Below the pieces are notes generated by a model. It saw nothing but the letters and a program-made list of their open reading frames with translations. It was not told where the DNA came from and searched no databases. The translations under genes were made by a program, and so were the position numbers. Shown here piece by piece: positions 29,528 through 37,048 of a stretch of DNA of 64,000 bases. Within the stretch, counting starts at the first letter, position 1; every line of letters starts with the position of its first letter. The stretch comes from Aureimonas phyllosphaerae. Lineage in GTDB: Bacteria; Pseudomonadota; Alphaproteobacteria; Rhizobiales; Rhizobiaceae. The DNA is taken from assembly GCF_900113065.1 (NCBI RefSeq), contig NZ_FOOA01000001.1, positions 62,001 through 126,000 of the forward strand, in the 5' to 3' direction.

Positions 29528-29925
29528 TGGCGCAGAAGTCGTTCCTCGAAGTGAGCGAAGAGAACCATGCCAAGCTGGTCGAGTTCGTGGAGCGGCTCCG
29601 CGCGGCCGGCCTGAAACTCCCCGGGCGTCTCGGCAAGGTCAACAAGACTGCCGTCGCTAGGGCTTGCGGCTTCGCGCGGGAGGTTTTCCAGCAGAACTCC
29701 CGCTTCGCCCGCACCCTGGAAGAGGCCGTCGCGGACCTCGGCATCGACGTGCCGCAGGCGGAGGAGCCGGAGCCGCGGGACAGCGGGGACAAGTCCAGGA
29801 TCATGCGTCTCGAGCAACAGCTCGCCGCCGCCCGCAGCGAGAACCATGAGTTGAGGCGGCGCTTGCGCCGCTACGAGGCCATCGTGGACCACGTGGCGTC
29901 GTCGGGGCGGAGGGTGATCCCGTGA
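29524..29925 (+). CDS. TnpC-like small HTH/coiled-coil protein of the element
   Basis: This 133-residue protein has a helix-turn-helix-like segment KVNKTAVARACGFAREVFQQ (about residues 38-57) and a C-terminal coiled coil (RIMRLEQQLAAARSENHELR). Size and layout resemble TnpC of Tn554, which affects efficiency and orientation of transposition. ATG overlaps the previous stop (ATGA), and its own stop overlaps the GTG of the helicase gene (GTGA). The function is inferred from size, layout and position. Confidence 0.68.
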   Translation: MMAQKSFLEVSEENHAKLVEFVERLRAAGLKLPGRLGKVNKTAVARACGFAREVFQQNSRFARTLEEAVADLGIDVPQAEEPEPRDSGDKSRIMRLEQQLAAARSENHELRRRLRRYEAIVDHVASSGRRVIP

Positions 29926-31814
29926 GTTCCTCCCCTGGGGCGGCATGGGGAACGGAGCTGCCGCGCGGCCAGCATCTTATCCGGTTCCTGGCGGGACGAC
30001 CGGAGTTCGTCGGCGTGGGCCCCGCGACGGCCCGGCGGATGTGGGATGCCTTCGGGGAAAGCCTCCACGACATCCTCGCCGAAGGCAGTGTCGAGCGCCT
30101 GACGAAGGTCCTTCCGCGGACACAGGCCGAGATCGTCTGCGATGCATGGCGGAACCAGAGGGCCGTCACCGAGGCGGTCGCGTTCTTCGACCGGCACGGC
30201 ATCGGCATCCGTTACGCCCGAAAGGCCGTGGAGCTGTGGGGCGACGAAGCCATCGCCAAGCTCCAAGAGAACCCCTACCGCCTGTTGACGCTCTGCGCCT
30301 GGAGAGAAGTGGATCAGGCCGCGATGCGACTCGGGGTCCGACTGGACGACCGACGACGGCAGGTCGGGGCGGTGGAGGCGGCGCTCTACGAGCGGCTCGA
30401 CGGGAAACACACGGTCACGTCCCTGGAGAAGCTCGTCCGCCATGCATGCACGCTCCTCGGCGCGACGCCTGCGGATGCGGAACGCGCCGTGACCATCGCG
30501 GTGGACGACGGCGCGGCCATCCCTTGTCCGGGTGGCTACCAGCCTGCGGGGGCCGCCTACGCCGAGCGGTTCATCGAGACCCGCATCCGTGCGGCGCTGG
30601 CCGATGACGGACAAGCGAGGGACCTGCTGGCGAGCCGACCCACGCCGGTTGCGATGTCGACCTTCCTCGAACGTTACAACAGTCTCGCCTCCCAGCGACT
30701 GACGAGCGAGCAGGCAGACGCGGTGACGATGGCGTTGAACCATCGGTTCGCGATCCTCGTCGGGGGCGCGGGGGTCGGCAAAACCACGACGCTCCGCGCC
30801 ATAAACGAGGCCGCCGAGCAATTCGGATTCCACGTACACCAGCTCGCGCTCGCCGGGAGGGCCGCGCAGCGAGTGGCGGACGCGACCGGCCGGGCGGCCC
30901 GTACGATCGCCTCTTGGCTCTGGGATGCCTCGAAAGGCCGCGCGGGAACGGGAGCGCACACGCTCGTCGTCGTCGACGAAGCGAGCATGCTGGACCTACC
31001 CACGCTCTACCGCATCCTGTTCCATCTGCACGAGGATGCGAGGCTGCTGCTGGTCGGGGACGTCGCCCAGCTCGCCCCGATCGGATACGGCCTCACCTTG
31101 CACCGTCTGGTTTCCAGCCCCCGGATCCCGCGTGTCGAGTTGACCCGCATCATGCGGGCCGACGAGGCGACGGGAATCCCGGCGGTGTCCAGAGCCGTAC
31201 GCGAAGGCAGGTTGCCCGAGCTACCGACTTACAGGGACGGTCGCACAGGGTGCAGCGTCGTCGGATGCGGGCCGGAAAGCGTCATCGACGAAATCGAGCG
31301 GATCCGCGACGACCTCCGCGACGAGGAAGTGCAGGTCGTGGGAGCGACCTATGCCGGTCCCGCCGGGATCGACGCGATCAACACGTACTTCCACCGCTAC
31401 AACGCGCATGGCCGCTTGCGGCTCGCGCGCTTCGCCGAGGGGGACCCGGTCATCTGGACGAAGAACGACCACGAGCGCGGCCTTTGGAACGGAACCATGG
31501 GGCATGTCCTCGTCGTGAAGGAAGACCGCCTTACTGTCCGGCTCGACGGTCGGACCTTCGACCTCTTGGCTGCCGACCTGTCCGGCCGGATCGACCTCGC
31601 CTACGCTATCAGCACGCACAAGGCGCAAGGGTCGCAGTGGGGCACGATCATCGTGCCGTTGAGTTCCAGCCGTCTTTTCGATCGGGCTCTCCTCTACACG
31701 GCGCTGACCCGAGCCGAGCGACGCGTGGTCTTGGTCGGCGACCTCGGGCACCTGCACCGTGTGGTGACACAGCAGCCGAGTTCGCTTGCGCGCGACGTCG
31801 CGCTTGCCGTCTGA
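29922..31814 (+). CDS. RecD2-like superfamily 1B DNA helicase
   Basis: This 630-residue helicase begins with a helix-hairpin-helix region (VGVGPATARRMWDAFG, residues 31-46) and a RecD2-type N-terminal domain. The Walker A is GGAGVGKTTT (281-290) and Walker B VVVDEAS (349-355). Later motifs are QLAPIGYGL and the UvrD-type C-terminal DLAYAISTHKAQGSQW. RecD2 unwinds DNA 5' to 3'. A helicase co-encoded with a recombinase trio is unusual; it may process the excised circle or recombination intermediates. GTG start after GGAGGG. Confidence 0.87.
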   Translation: MSSSPGAAWGTELPRGQHLIRFLAGRPEFVGVGPATARRMWDAFGESLHDILAEGSVERLTKVLPRTQAEIVCDAWRNQRAVTEAVAFFDRHGIGIRYARKAVELWGDEAIAKLQENPYRLLTLCAWREVDQAAMRLGVRLDDRRRQVGAVEAALYERLDGKHTVTSLEKLVRHACTLLGATPADAERAVTIAVDDGAAIPCPGGYQPAGAAYAERFIETRIRAALADDGQARDLLASRPTPVAMSTFLERYNSLASQRLTSEQADAVTMALNHRFAILVGGAGVGKTTTLRAINEAAEQFGFHVHQLALAGRAAQRVADATGRAARTIASWLWDASKGRAGTGAHTLVVVDEASMLDLPTLYRILFHLHEDARLLLVGDVAQLAPIGYGLTLHRLVSSPRIPRVELTRIMRADEATGIPAVSRAVREGRLPELPTYRDGRTGCSVVGCGPESVIDEIERIRDDLRDEEVQVVGATYAGPAGIDAINTYFHRYNAHGRLRLARFAEGDPVIWTKNDHERGLWNGTMGHVLVVKEDRLTVRLDGRTFDLLAADLSGRIDLAYAISTHKAQGSQWGTIIVPLSSSRLFDRALLYTALTRAERRVVLVGDLGHLHRVVTQQPSSLARDVALAV

Positions 31815-31910
31815 TGGATCTCGCCTCGTCAAATGGGCGGATGATCGCGCGGAGCCAGGACCCTGGATCCACGGTCCTGCCAGCATTCGCGCTGTTCCAG
31901 AATACCCTCA

Positions 31911-31976
31911 GGGCGGACGCGGCCCGGTCCGGCGCGCTCCCCATAGCGCCGTAGCCGGACCGGGCCGCGTCCGCCC
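31911..31976. repeat. Perfect 23-bp inverted repeat (strong hairpin) after the integration module
   Basis: The left arm is 31911-31933 and the right arm 31954-31976, exact reverse complements over 23 bases, very G+C-rich, with a 20-base loop. It lies about 100 bases after the helicase stop, in a 354-base gene-free stretch (31815-32168) with no other recognised feature. No T-run follows, so it is not a classical intrinsic terminator. It may end the recombinase transcript or be a structural site of the element. Confidence 0.85.
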
Positions 31977-32168
31977 GTCCCCGTGCCCAGCACCTCGCAG
32001 CGGCGGCGCCGGAGTCGATCGGCGGCCCGGTAGTGAACGACCGGATGCCGTCCAGCCTTCAAGACACGCGTCGGGACAAGCTTTAGCAGGAGCCCGCCGA
32101 CGCGTCCCGGCCGCTTCATGCACAAGAGCGTCCAGCACTGCGTCGGCAAGCATTTCGCGGGAGGAGCC

Positions 32169-32924
32169 TTACTTTGCCGCGGCGTCGAGGATCGCCGCGA
32201 ACTGCTCGGGCGGAAGCGCCCCGCGGTACTTCTTGCCGTCGATGAAAAAGGTCGGCGTTGAATCGACACCGAACTCGCTCGCGCCCCTGTCCTTCGTCGC
32301 CACGACCTTCGCCTGGAGGTCGGCGTCGGACAGGCATGCCCTAAAGCTTTCCTCCGTGAAGCCCGCGATGCGCGCGATCGACAGAAGCCTGTTCGCCGCG
32401 TCGTCCGCGTGCGCCCAGCTCTCGGATTGCGCGAACAGGGCGTCGACCATCGCCGTGCGCCCGTTCTCGCCAGGCGTGCAGCGCGCCAGCATGGAGGCGG
32501 CGACCGCGCGCGGGTCGAACGGGAACTCGCGGACGATCAGCTTGGCCTTGCCCGTGTCAAGGTAGTCCCGCTTCAGCGTCGGGTAGGTGTTGGCGTGGAA
32601 GGCCGCGCAGTGGTCGCAGGTCATCGAGGCATACTCGACGATGGTGATCGGCGCGTCCGTGCGTCCGATCACCACGTCGGGCAGCACTTGGCCGGACATC
32701 AGCGCGGCGACGTCGACCTCGCCGTCGGCTTCGGGAGCGGGTGTGGACGGGGATGGCGCGGACGGCGCTGCCACCGCAGTCGGCGCCGCCGGGGCCTCGC
32801 CCACCGCCGCAGCGGGTGACGTCGTCTCGTCCGAGCATCCCGCGAGCGCGAGGAGGACGAGGCAGAGGGCGGGCGCAAGGGATCGGTGCGCGCGCCGACG
32901 GGCGCCGCGGATGGATCGGGTCAT
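32169..32924 (-). CDS. DsbA-family thioredoxin-fold lipoprotein
   Basis: This 251-residue protein has a lipoprotein signal (lipobox LALAGC, Cys about residue 29) and a long Pro/Ala linker. The DsbA/DsbG-like domain contains active-site CDHC in YASMTCDHCAAFH and the cis-proline region DSTPTFFIDGKKYRG. It should act as a periplasmic thiol oxidant or isomerase. It is read in the same direction as mntH and the small gene at 33011, which suggests an envelope role linked to metal stress. Confidence 0.88.
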   Translation of the reverse strand: MTRSIRGARRRAHRSLAPALCLVLLALAGCSDETTSPAAAVGEAPAAPTAVAAPSAPSPSTPAPEADGEVDVAALMSGQVLPDVVIGRTDAPITIVEYASMTCDHCAAFHANTYPTLKRDYLDTGKAKLIVREFPFDPRAVAASMLARCTPGENGRTAMVDALFAQSESWAHADDAANRLLSIARIAGFTEESFRACLSDADLQAKVVATKDRGASEFGVDSTPTFFIDGKKYRGALPPEQFAAILDAAAK

Positions 32925-33010
32925 GGGAATGGTCCTCTATGCGCGCGGGCGGCCCTCGGGCGGCGGCGCGGGAAACGGAAACGGGGACTGGTTGGCCGAA
33001 AGGGCCGGGT

Positions 33011-33334
33011 TCAGGTCCGCGTCCGGTCCGGGGGGCGCTCGTCGGGCATGCGGTCGCGCCCGAGCAGGAGATCGGCCGGAACGGTGCCGATGCGCGCGGC
33101 CGAGAACCAGGGCGAGCCAATCTCCGGATGGACGTTCCCTACCAGCCCGAAGCCGCAGTGCACGTCGTCCGGCATGTCGTTGCCGTCCGTGCCGTCGGCG
33201 GGCGCGGCATCGCCGGTGTCCGTCCCGACCCCGACCACCACGGTCTCGGCGCAGCCGGGCACCGTCGCCGCCCCGTGGGCGAGGGAGGCGAACAGGGAGG
33301 CCAGCAGGACGAGCGCGAGCGCGGCGAACTTCAT
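33011..33334 (-). CDS. Small secreted protein of unknown function
   Basis: This 107-residue protein has a signal peptide (MKFAALALVLLASLFASLAHG). The mature part has two cysteines, is rich in Gly, Asp and Thr, and has a very charged Arg/Pro/Asp tail. I do not recognise a family. It lies between mntH and the DsbA-like gene on the same strand, so it is probably co-transcribed, and its two cysteines could be a DsbA-like substrate pair. Confidence 0.6.
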   Translation of the reverse strand: MKFAALALVLLASLFASLAHGAATVPGCAETVVVGVGTDTGDAAPADGTDGNDMPDDVHCGFGLVGNVHPEIGSPWFSAARIGTVPADLLLGRDRMPDERPPDRTRT

Positions 33335-33431
33335 GCGCCCATGATCCCCGCTCGGACCCCCGCGTCAACCGCGGCGATGCCGCAGTCCGGCAAGCACGAG
33401 GGGTTCCGGCAGCCCGGGACGACGCGACGGG

Positions 33432-34787
33432 TCAATGCGACCGGGCGCCCAGGACGAAGTCGAAGAGCAACTTCACGTTCAGGAGCGCGATGGCCACGGC
33501 GATCGCCAACGCCACGCCGGCCAGCCAGCGCGGAGCCACGAGCTCGCCCATCTTGCGACGATCCATCGTGAACATGACCAGCGGGAACACCGCGAACGAG
33601 AGCTGGAGGCTGAGGACGACCTGCGTGAGGATCAGGAGGCGGGCGGTGCCGCTCTCGCCGAACCAGATCGTCACCGAGGCCGCTGGGACGATGGCGATGA
33701 TCCGGGTGATCAGGCGCCGGAGCCAGGGCGCGAGCCGGATGTCGAGGAAGCCCTCCATCACGATCTGCCCGGCCAGCGTCGCCGTGACGGTGGAGTTGAT
33801 GCCGCAGCACAGGAGCGCGACGCCGAACAGGGTCGGCGCGACGGCGGCCCCGAGGATCGGCGCGAGCAGGCTGTGCGCCTCGCCGAGCTCGGCGATCCCG
33901 GTCCGTCCCGTTGTGTGGAAGGCCCCGGCCGCCAGGATCAGTATCGACGCGTTGACGAGGAGCGCGAAGCAGAGCGCGACGGTGGAGTCGATCGTGGCGA
34001 AGCGCAGCGCCTGGTGCTTCTCCGGCAGGGTCGTCCCGTAGGCGCGCGTCTGCACGATGCCCGAATGGAGATAGAGGTTGTGGGGCATCACGGTGGCCCC
34101 GAGGATTCCGAGCGCGAGGTACAGCATCTCGGGGTTCGACACGATCTCGGTGGTCGGGGCGAACCCGCGGATCACGTCGCCCCAGTTCGGGTCGACCATG
34201 GCGATCTGGACGGCGAAGCACACCGCGATGACGCCGAGCAGCGTCACGATCAGCGCCTCGACCCATCGGAAGCCGAGCCGCTGGAGCCATAGGATCAGGA
34301 ACACGTCGACGGCGGTGATCAGGACGCCGATCTCGAGCGGGATCCCGAACAGGAGGTTGAGGCCGATGGCGGTGCCGATGACCTCCGCGATGTCGGTGGC
34401 GACGATGGCGATCTCGGCCAGGAACCAGAGCGGCAGCGCGACGTAGCCCGGGTATGCGTCGCGGCAGGCCTGTGCGAGGTCACGACCCGACGCGATCGCC
34501 AGGCGCGCGCAGAGCGACTGCAACACGATCGCCATGACGTTCGACAGGAGCGCGACGAAGAGCAGGGTGTAGCCGAAGGCCGAGCCCCCGGCGATCGACG
34601 TCGCCCAGTTGCCGGGATCCATGTAGCCGACGGCAACGAGGTAGCCCGGACCGAGGAAGGCCGCCGCCTTGCGCCATGGCGGCGCGTTGCGGTCGACGCG
34701 GACGGTGCGGTGCACGTCGAGGAGCGATCCGTCCCCGCGGTCCCGCTTCCACCCCGCCTCGTCCGTGCATTCGTTCGAACCAGACAT
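33432..34787 (-). CDS. mntH: Manganese transporter, NRAMP family (MntH)
   Basis: This proton-coupled Mn2+/divalent-metal importer has about 451 residues and 11 helices. The metal-binding motif DPGNW in helix 1 and [10 protein letters not shown] in helix 6 are both intact. I chose ATG 34787 (MSGSNE) with GCGGAA upstream; a GTG at 34802 is possible. It is divergent from a DtxR-family mntR gene across a gap that contains a GTTTG-N8-CAAAC repeat. Confidence 0.93.
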   Translation of the reverse strand: MSGSNECTDEAGWKRDRGDGSLLDVHRTVRVDRNAPPWRKAAAFLGPGYLVAVGYMDPGNWATSIAGGSAFGYTLLFVALLSNVMAIVLQSLCARLAIASGRDLAQACRDAYPGYVALPLWFLAEIAIVATDIAEVIGTAIGLNLLFGIPLEIGVLITAVDVFLILWLQRLGFRWVEALIVTLLGVIAVCFAVQIAMVDPNWGDVIRGFAPTTEIVSNPEMLYLALGILGATVMPHNLYLHSGIVQTRAYGTTLPEKHQALRFATIDSTVALCFALLVNASILILAAGAFHTTGRTGIAELGEAHSLLAPILGAAVAPTLFGVALLCCGINSTVTATLAGQIVMEGFLDIRLAPWLRRLITRIIAIVPAASVTIWFGESGTARLLILTQVVLSLQLSFAVFPLVMFTMDRRKMGELVAPRWLAGVALAIAVAIALLNVKLLFDFVLGARSH

Positions 34788-34836
34788 CGTTCCGCGCCCC
34801 ACTCCGAGATCGCGTAGAGTTGTTCCTCAGCACATG

Positions 34837-34854
34837 GTTTGTCCAGTAGCAAAC
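34837..34854. promoter_or_regulatory. MntR operator candidate (GTTTG-N8-CAAAC)
   Basis: This inverted repeat lies in the A+T-richer gap between mntH and mntR, about 50 bases from each start codon. Position and symmetry suit an MntR dimer that represses mntH when Mn is plentiful. Confidence 0.5.
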
Positions 34855-34904
34855 TTTGTGCCCGGAGCCGATTTCCGCTAGATGAGGGAGACGGAGGACG
34901 GCGG

Positions 34905-35333
34905 ATGACGGGCGGGATCGACGGAACGGATGCGGCAACGACGGCGGCGCGGTTCGCGCGCGTGCGCAAGGCCAACCAGTCGGAGCTGTCGGAGGACTAC
35001 GTCGAGATGATCGACGACCTGATCGCGGAGCGCGGCGAGGCAAGGGCGGCCGACCTCGCCGAGCGCTTCGGCGTCTCCCCCGGCACTGTCGCCCGTACCG
35101 TGCAGCGGCTAGCCCGGGACGGTCTGGTCAGCTCCGAGCCGTACCGGGCAATCTTCCTGACGGCAGAGGGCAAGGAACTCGCCGAACGGGTCAGGGCGCG
35201 GCACCGCCTGGTCGTCGACTTCCTGAAGGCGATCGGCGTGGCGCCCGCGTCGGCGGAGATGGATGCCGAGGGGATCGAGCACCATGTCGGGAAGGACACG
35301 CTCGACGCCTTCCGCAGGTTCCTGACGCGCTGA
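34905..35333 (+). CDS. mntR: Manganese-responsive regulator MntR (DtxR family)
   Basis: This 142-residue regulator has a winged helix (AADLAERFGVSPGTVARTVQRL, residues 46-67) and a dimerisation helix with the metal-ligand segment DAEGIEHHVG (about 118-127). It resembles the long-N-terminus MntR of proteobacteria and has no SH3 domain. ACGGAGG precedes the ATG. It is divergent from mntH, its expected target. Confidence 0.9.
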   Translation: MTGGIDGTDAATTAARFARVRKANQSELSEDYVEMIDDLIAERGEARAADLAERFGVSPGTVARTVQRLARDGLVSSEPYRAIFLTAEGKELAERVRARHRLVVDFLKAIGVAPASAEMDAEGIEHHVGKDTLDAFRRFLTR

Positions 35334-35397
35334 GGGTTACGCACGGCGGGACGTCCGATCCGGAGCGACGGCGCGGGGCCGCCCGGGCCTTGCCGCC

Positions 35398-36414
35398 TCA
35401 GCGCTCCGCGTCCGCCGGATCCTCGGCCAGCGCTTCGGGCCGGCTGACGGGCACGGCGTCCATCGACGTCTCGACGGAGAGGCCCTTCGTCCCGAGCCGC
35501 TTGAGCATGTCGCGATACCGCGGGTGCATCCCGCCGTCGACGTAGGACATCGGCATGCCCGCCCGGCCCTCGGACAACAGGGACTGGAGCAACCTGTCGT
35601 CCCTCTCGCGCTTGGCGGCCACCTCGGGCGCGACGCGCGTCTCGAGCGGCGGGCAAGAGGCCGCCGGATCGATCGGCTGGCGGTCCTTGCGCCGCGCGTC
35701 GAACACGTAACGCCCGCCGCAGGCAGCGACCTCGGGCTCCCTCCGCGTCACCTCGAAGATGTCGTACCCGAGCTTCAGGTTGCGCCAGAACGCAATGTTC
35801 GGGTCGCTCCGGTGGCGCGCCATCTGCTCGGCGGTCATCCGGAATGGGAAGGACTGAACCTGGAAGTCGCCCTGGCCGAGCGCGAAAGCCCTCTCCGCGT
35901 CGGCGTAGACCTCGCCGACGCCCTCGTCGGTCATCGCGAAGCACCCGGACGACGAGCAGGCCCCGTGCACCATCAGCGAGTCGCCCGTGTAGCCGAGCGA
36001 CTTCTCGAGCGGGTTGGGGTAACCGAGGTTGAAGGAGCGGTGGTACTTCGAGTTCGGGTTCATCAGCGCCCGGGTGACCCGGTAGAAGCCCTCGGGCGCC
36101 TGGCGGTCGCCGTTCGTCTTCTTGGGACCGAGCTTTCCGGACCATCGGCAGAGCGGATGGGTCTTGTGCGGGGCGTAGCGACCGTCCGCGCCGAGCTTCC
36201 AGACCTCGAGTTCGCTCTCCTCCTTGAAGATGCGCACCAGGATCGAGCCTGGCGGACGGGCCTTCGCCTCGGCGTAGGCCGTGGGCACGAGGTCCTTGTA
36301 GGTCTCATCCGACACCGACATGCAGCCGCCCATGGACGCGAGACCGAGAAGGGCGACGGCCAGCGCTGCTCGTCGCGTGGCGGTGCGGGCGCGGCGTCGT
36401 GCGGGAAGGTGCAT
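35398..36414 (-). CDS. L,D-transpeptidase (YafK/ErfK-like) lipoprotein
   Basis: This 338-residue protein has an N-terminal basic stretch and a lipobox-like LASMGGC, then a YkuD-type L,D-transpeptidase domain. The catalytic site lies in VHGACSSSGCFAM, which carries the HGxxxSxGC motif. YafK-like members act on peptidoglycan or its links to lipoprotein. The start at 36414 (MHLPARRR) has GGAACGAG upstream. It converges on mntR and lies downstream of the MerR-type gene on the same strand. Confidence 0.85.
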   Translation of the reverse strand: MHLPARRRARTATRRAALAVALLGLASMGGCMSVSDETYKDLVPTAYAEAKARPPGSILVRIFKEESELEVWKLGADGRYAPHKTHPLCRWSGKLGPKKTNGDRQAPEGFYRVTRALMNPNSKYHRSFNLGYPNPLEKSLGYTGDSLMVHGACSSSGCFAMTDEGVGEVYADAERAFALGQGDFQVQSFPFRMTAEQMARHRSDPNIAFWRNLKLGYDIFEVTRREPEVAACGGRYVFDARRKDRQPIDPAASCPPLETRVAPEVAAKRERDDRLLQSLLSEGRAGMPMSYVDGGMHPRYRDMLKRLGTKGLSVETSMDAVPVSRPEALAEDPADAER

Positions 36415-36557
36415 CTCGTTCCGAGGGTTGGTCGTGGCGGGTCTCCGTCCATCATCGACGGCCGGGCTGTCGCGGGGATGACCCGGGGCCGCAACCGTCG
36501 CGGCCGCCAAGAGACGCCTCGATCCGGCGGAAGTGAGGCGACCGCAGCCGTCGGTCC

Positions 36558-36980
36558 TCAATGCGTCTCGTGCAGGCACTCGCCGTGATCGCCGAGGACC
36601 TCGATCACCCGGCACTCCGCGACCGAATGGTTCGAGCAGTTCGTCATCCGCGCGATCTCCGCACGCAGCGCCGTCAGCCGGGCGATCTTGTGGTCGATGT
36701 CGGCGAGATGCGCGGCGGCGATCCGGTCGGCGCTCTCGCACGGACGGTCCGGCTCCCCGGCCAGCGCCAGGAGTTCGCGGATGGGCTCGATCTCGAAGCC
36801 GAGCTCGCGGGCGTGCCGGATGAAGCGCAGGCGGCTGAGGTCGCCCGCGTCGTAGAGGCGGCGGTTGCCCTCCGTCCGCGGCGGCGCGGCCAAAAGGCCG
36901 ATCTGCTCGTAGTACCGGATCGTCGGCACCTTGATGCCGCTCGCGCGCGACGCCTCGCCGATCGGAACGCCTTGCGTCAT
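36558..36980 (-). CDS. MerR-family Zn/Cd/Pb-responsive regulator (CadR/ZntR type)
   Basis: This 140-residue regulator has a MerR HTH (IGEASRASGIKVPTIRYYEQIGLL) and a dimerisation helix. Metal-ligand cysteines are at C81, C115 and C123, plus an extra C135 and His residues in the tail. This spacing is that of CadR/PbrR/ZntR rather than CueR. It is divergent from a Zn/Cd P-type ATPase with a shared 17-base dyad in between, the usual MerR arrangement. AGAGGAA precedes the ATG at 36980. Confidence 0.88.
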   Translation of the reverse strand: MTQGVPIGEASRASGIKVPTIRYYEQIGLLAAPPRTEGNRRLYDAGDLSRLRFIRHARELGFEIEPIRELLALAGEPDRPCESADRIAAAHLADIDHKIARLTALRAEIARMTNCSNHSVAECRVIEVLGDHGECLHETH

Positions 36981-36988
36981 TTTTCCTC

Positions 36989-37019
36989 TTGCTCCTCTAG
37001 CCGCTAGAGGAAGTACGCC
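36989..37019 (+). promoter_or_regulatory. MerR-type promoter/operator of the P-type ATPase
   Basis: CCTCTAG-CCG-CTAGAGG (36994-37010) is a perfect dyad that begins at the end of a TTGCTC -35 box (36989-36994). About 19 bases separate that box from a weak -10 (near 37014). This over-long spacer with a central dyad is how MerR-family activators work. It controls the ATPase gene and probably the regulator gene too. Confidence 0.75.
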
Positions 37020-37048
37020 TCTCCCGACACGCACGCAAGGAGAGCGCC

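Larger units (their letters stand above)
24003..31980. mobile_element. Integration module of a recombinase-trio element inserted in dinB
   Basis: The sequence changes character exactly where dinB breaks. It starts with an A+T-richer 107-base leader, then six overlapping genes read rightwards: three tyrosine recombinases, two small HTH/coiled-coil proteins and a RecD2-like helicase. It ends in a perfect 23-bp inverted repeat. Elements such as Tn554 and other recombinase-trio elements carry two or three tyrosine recombinases plus a small TnpC-like protein and insert site-specifically in conserved genes. The right end and the dinB 3' part were not found, so the metal-resistance cargo that follows probably belongs to the same element. 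Confidence 0.8.

Noticed and set aside
31815-32168. Possible IS remnant in the gap after the helicase gene
   Set aside because: Short frames on both strands show no transposase motif; only the inverted repeat is convincing.
31786-32565. A 259-codon plus-strand frame over the gap and the DsbA-like gene
   Set aside because: Low complexity, antisense to the clear DsbA-like coding sequence, and crossing the perfect inverted repeat.
35334-35397. Possible terminator between mntR and the L,D-transpeptidase gene
   Set aside because: G+C-rich with partial dyads only and no T-run; I could not define a clean stem.
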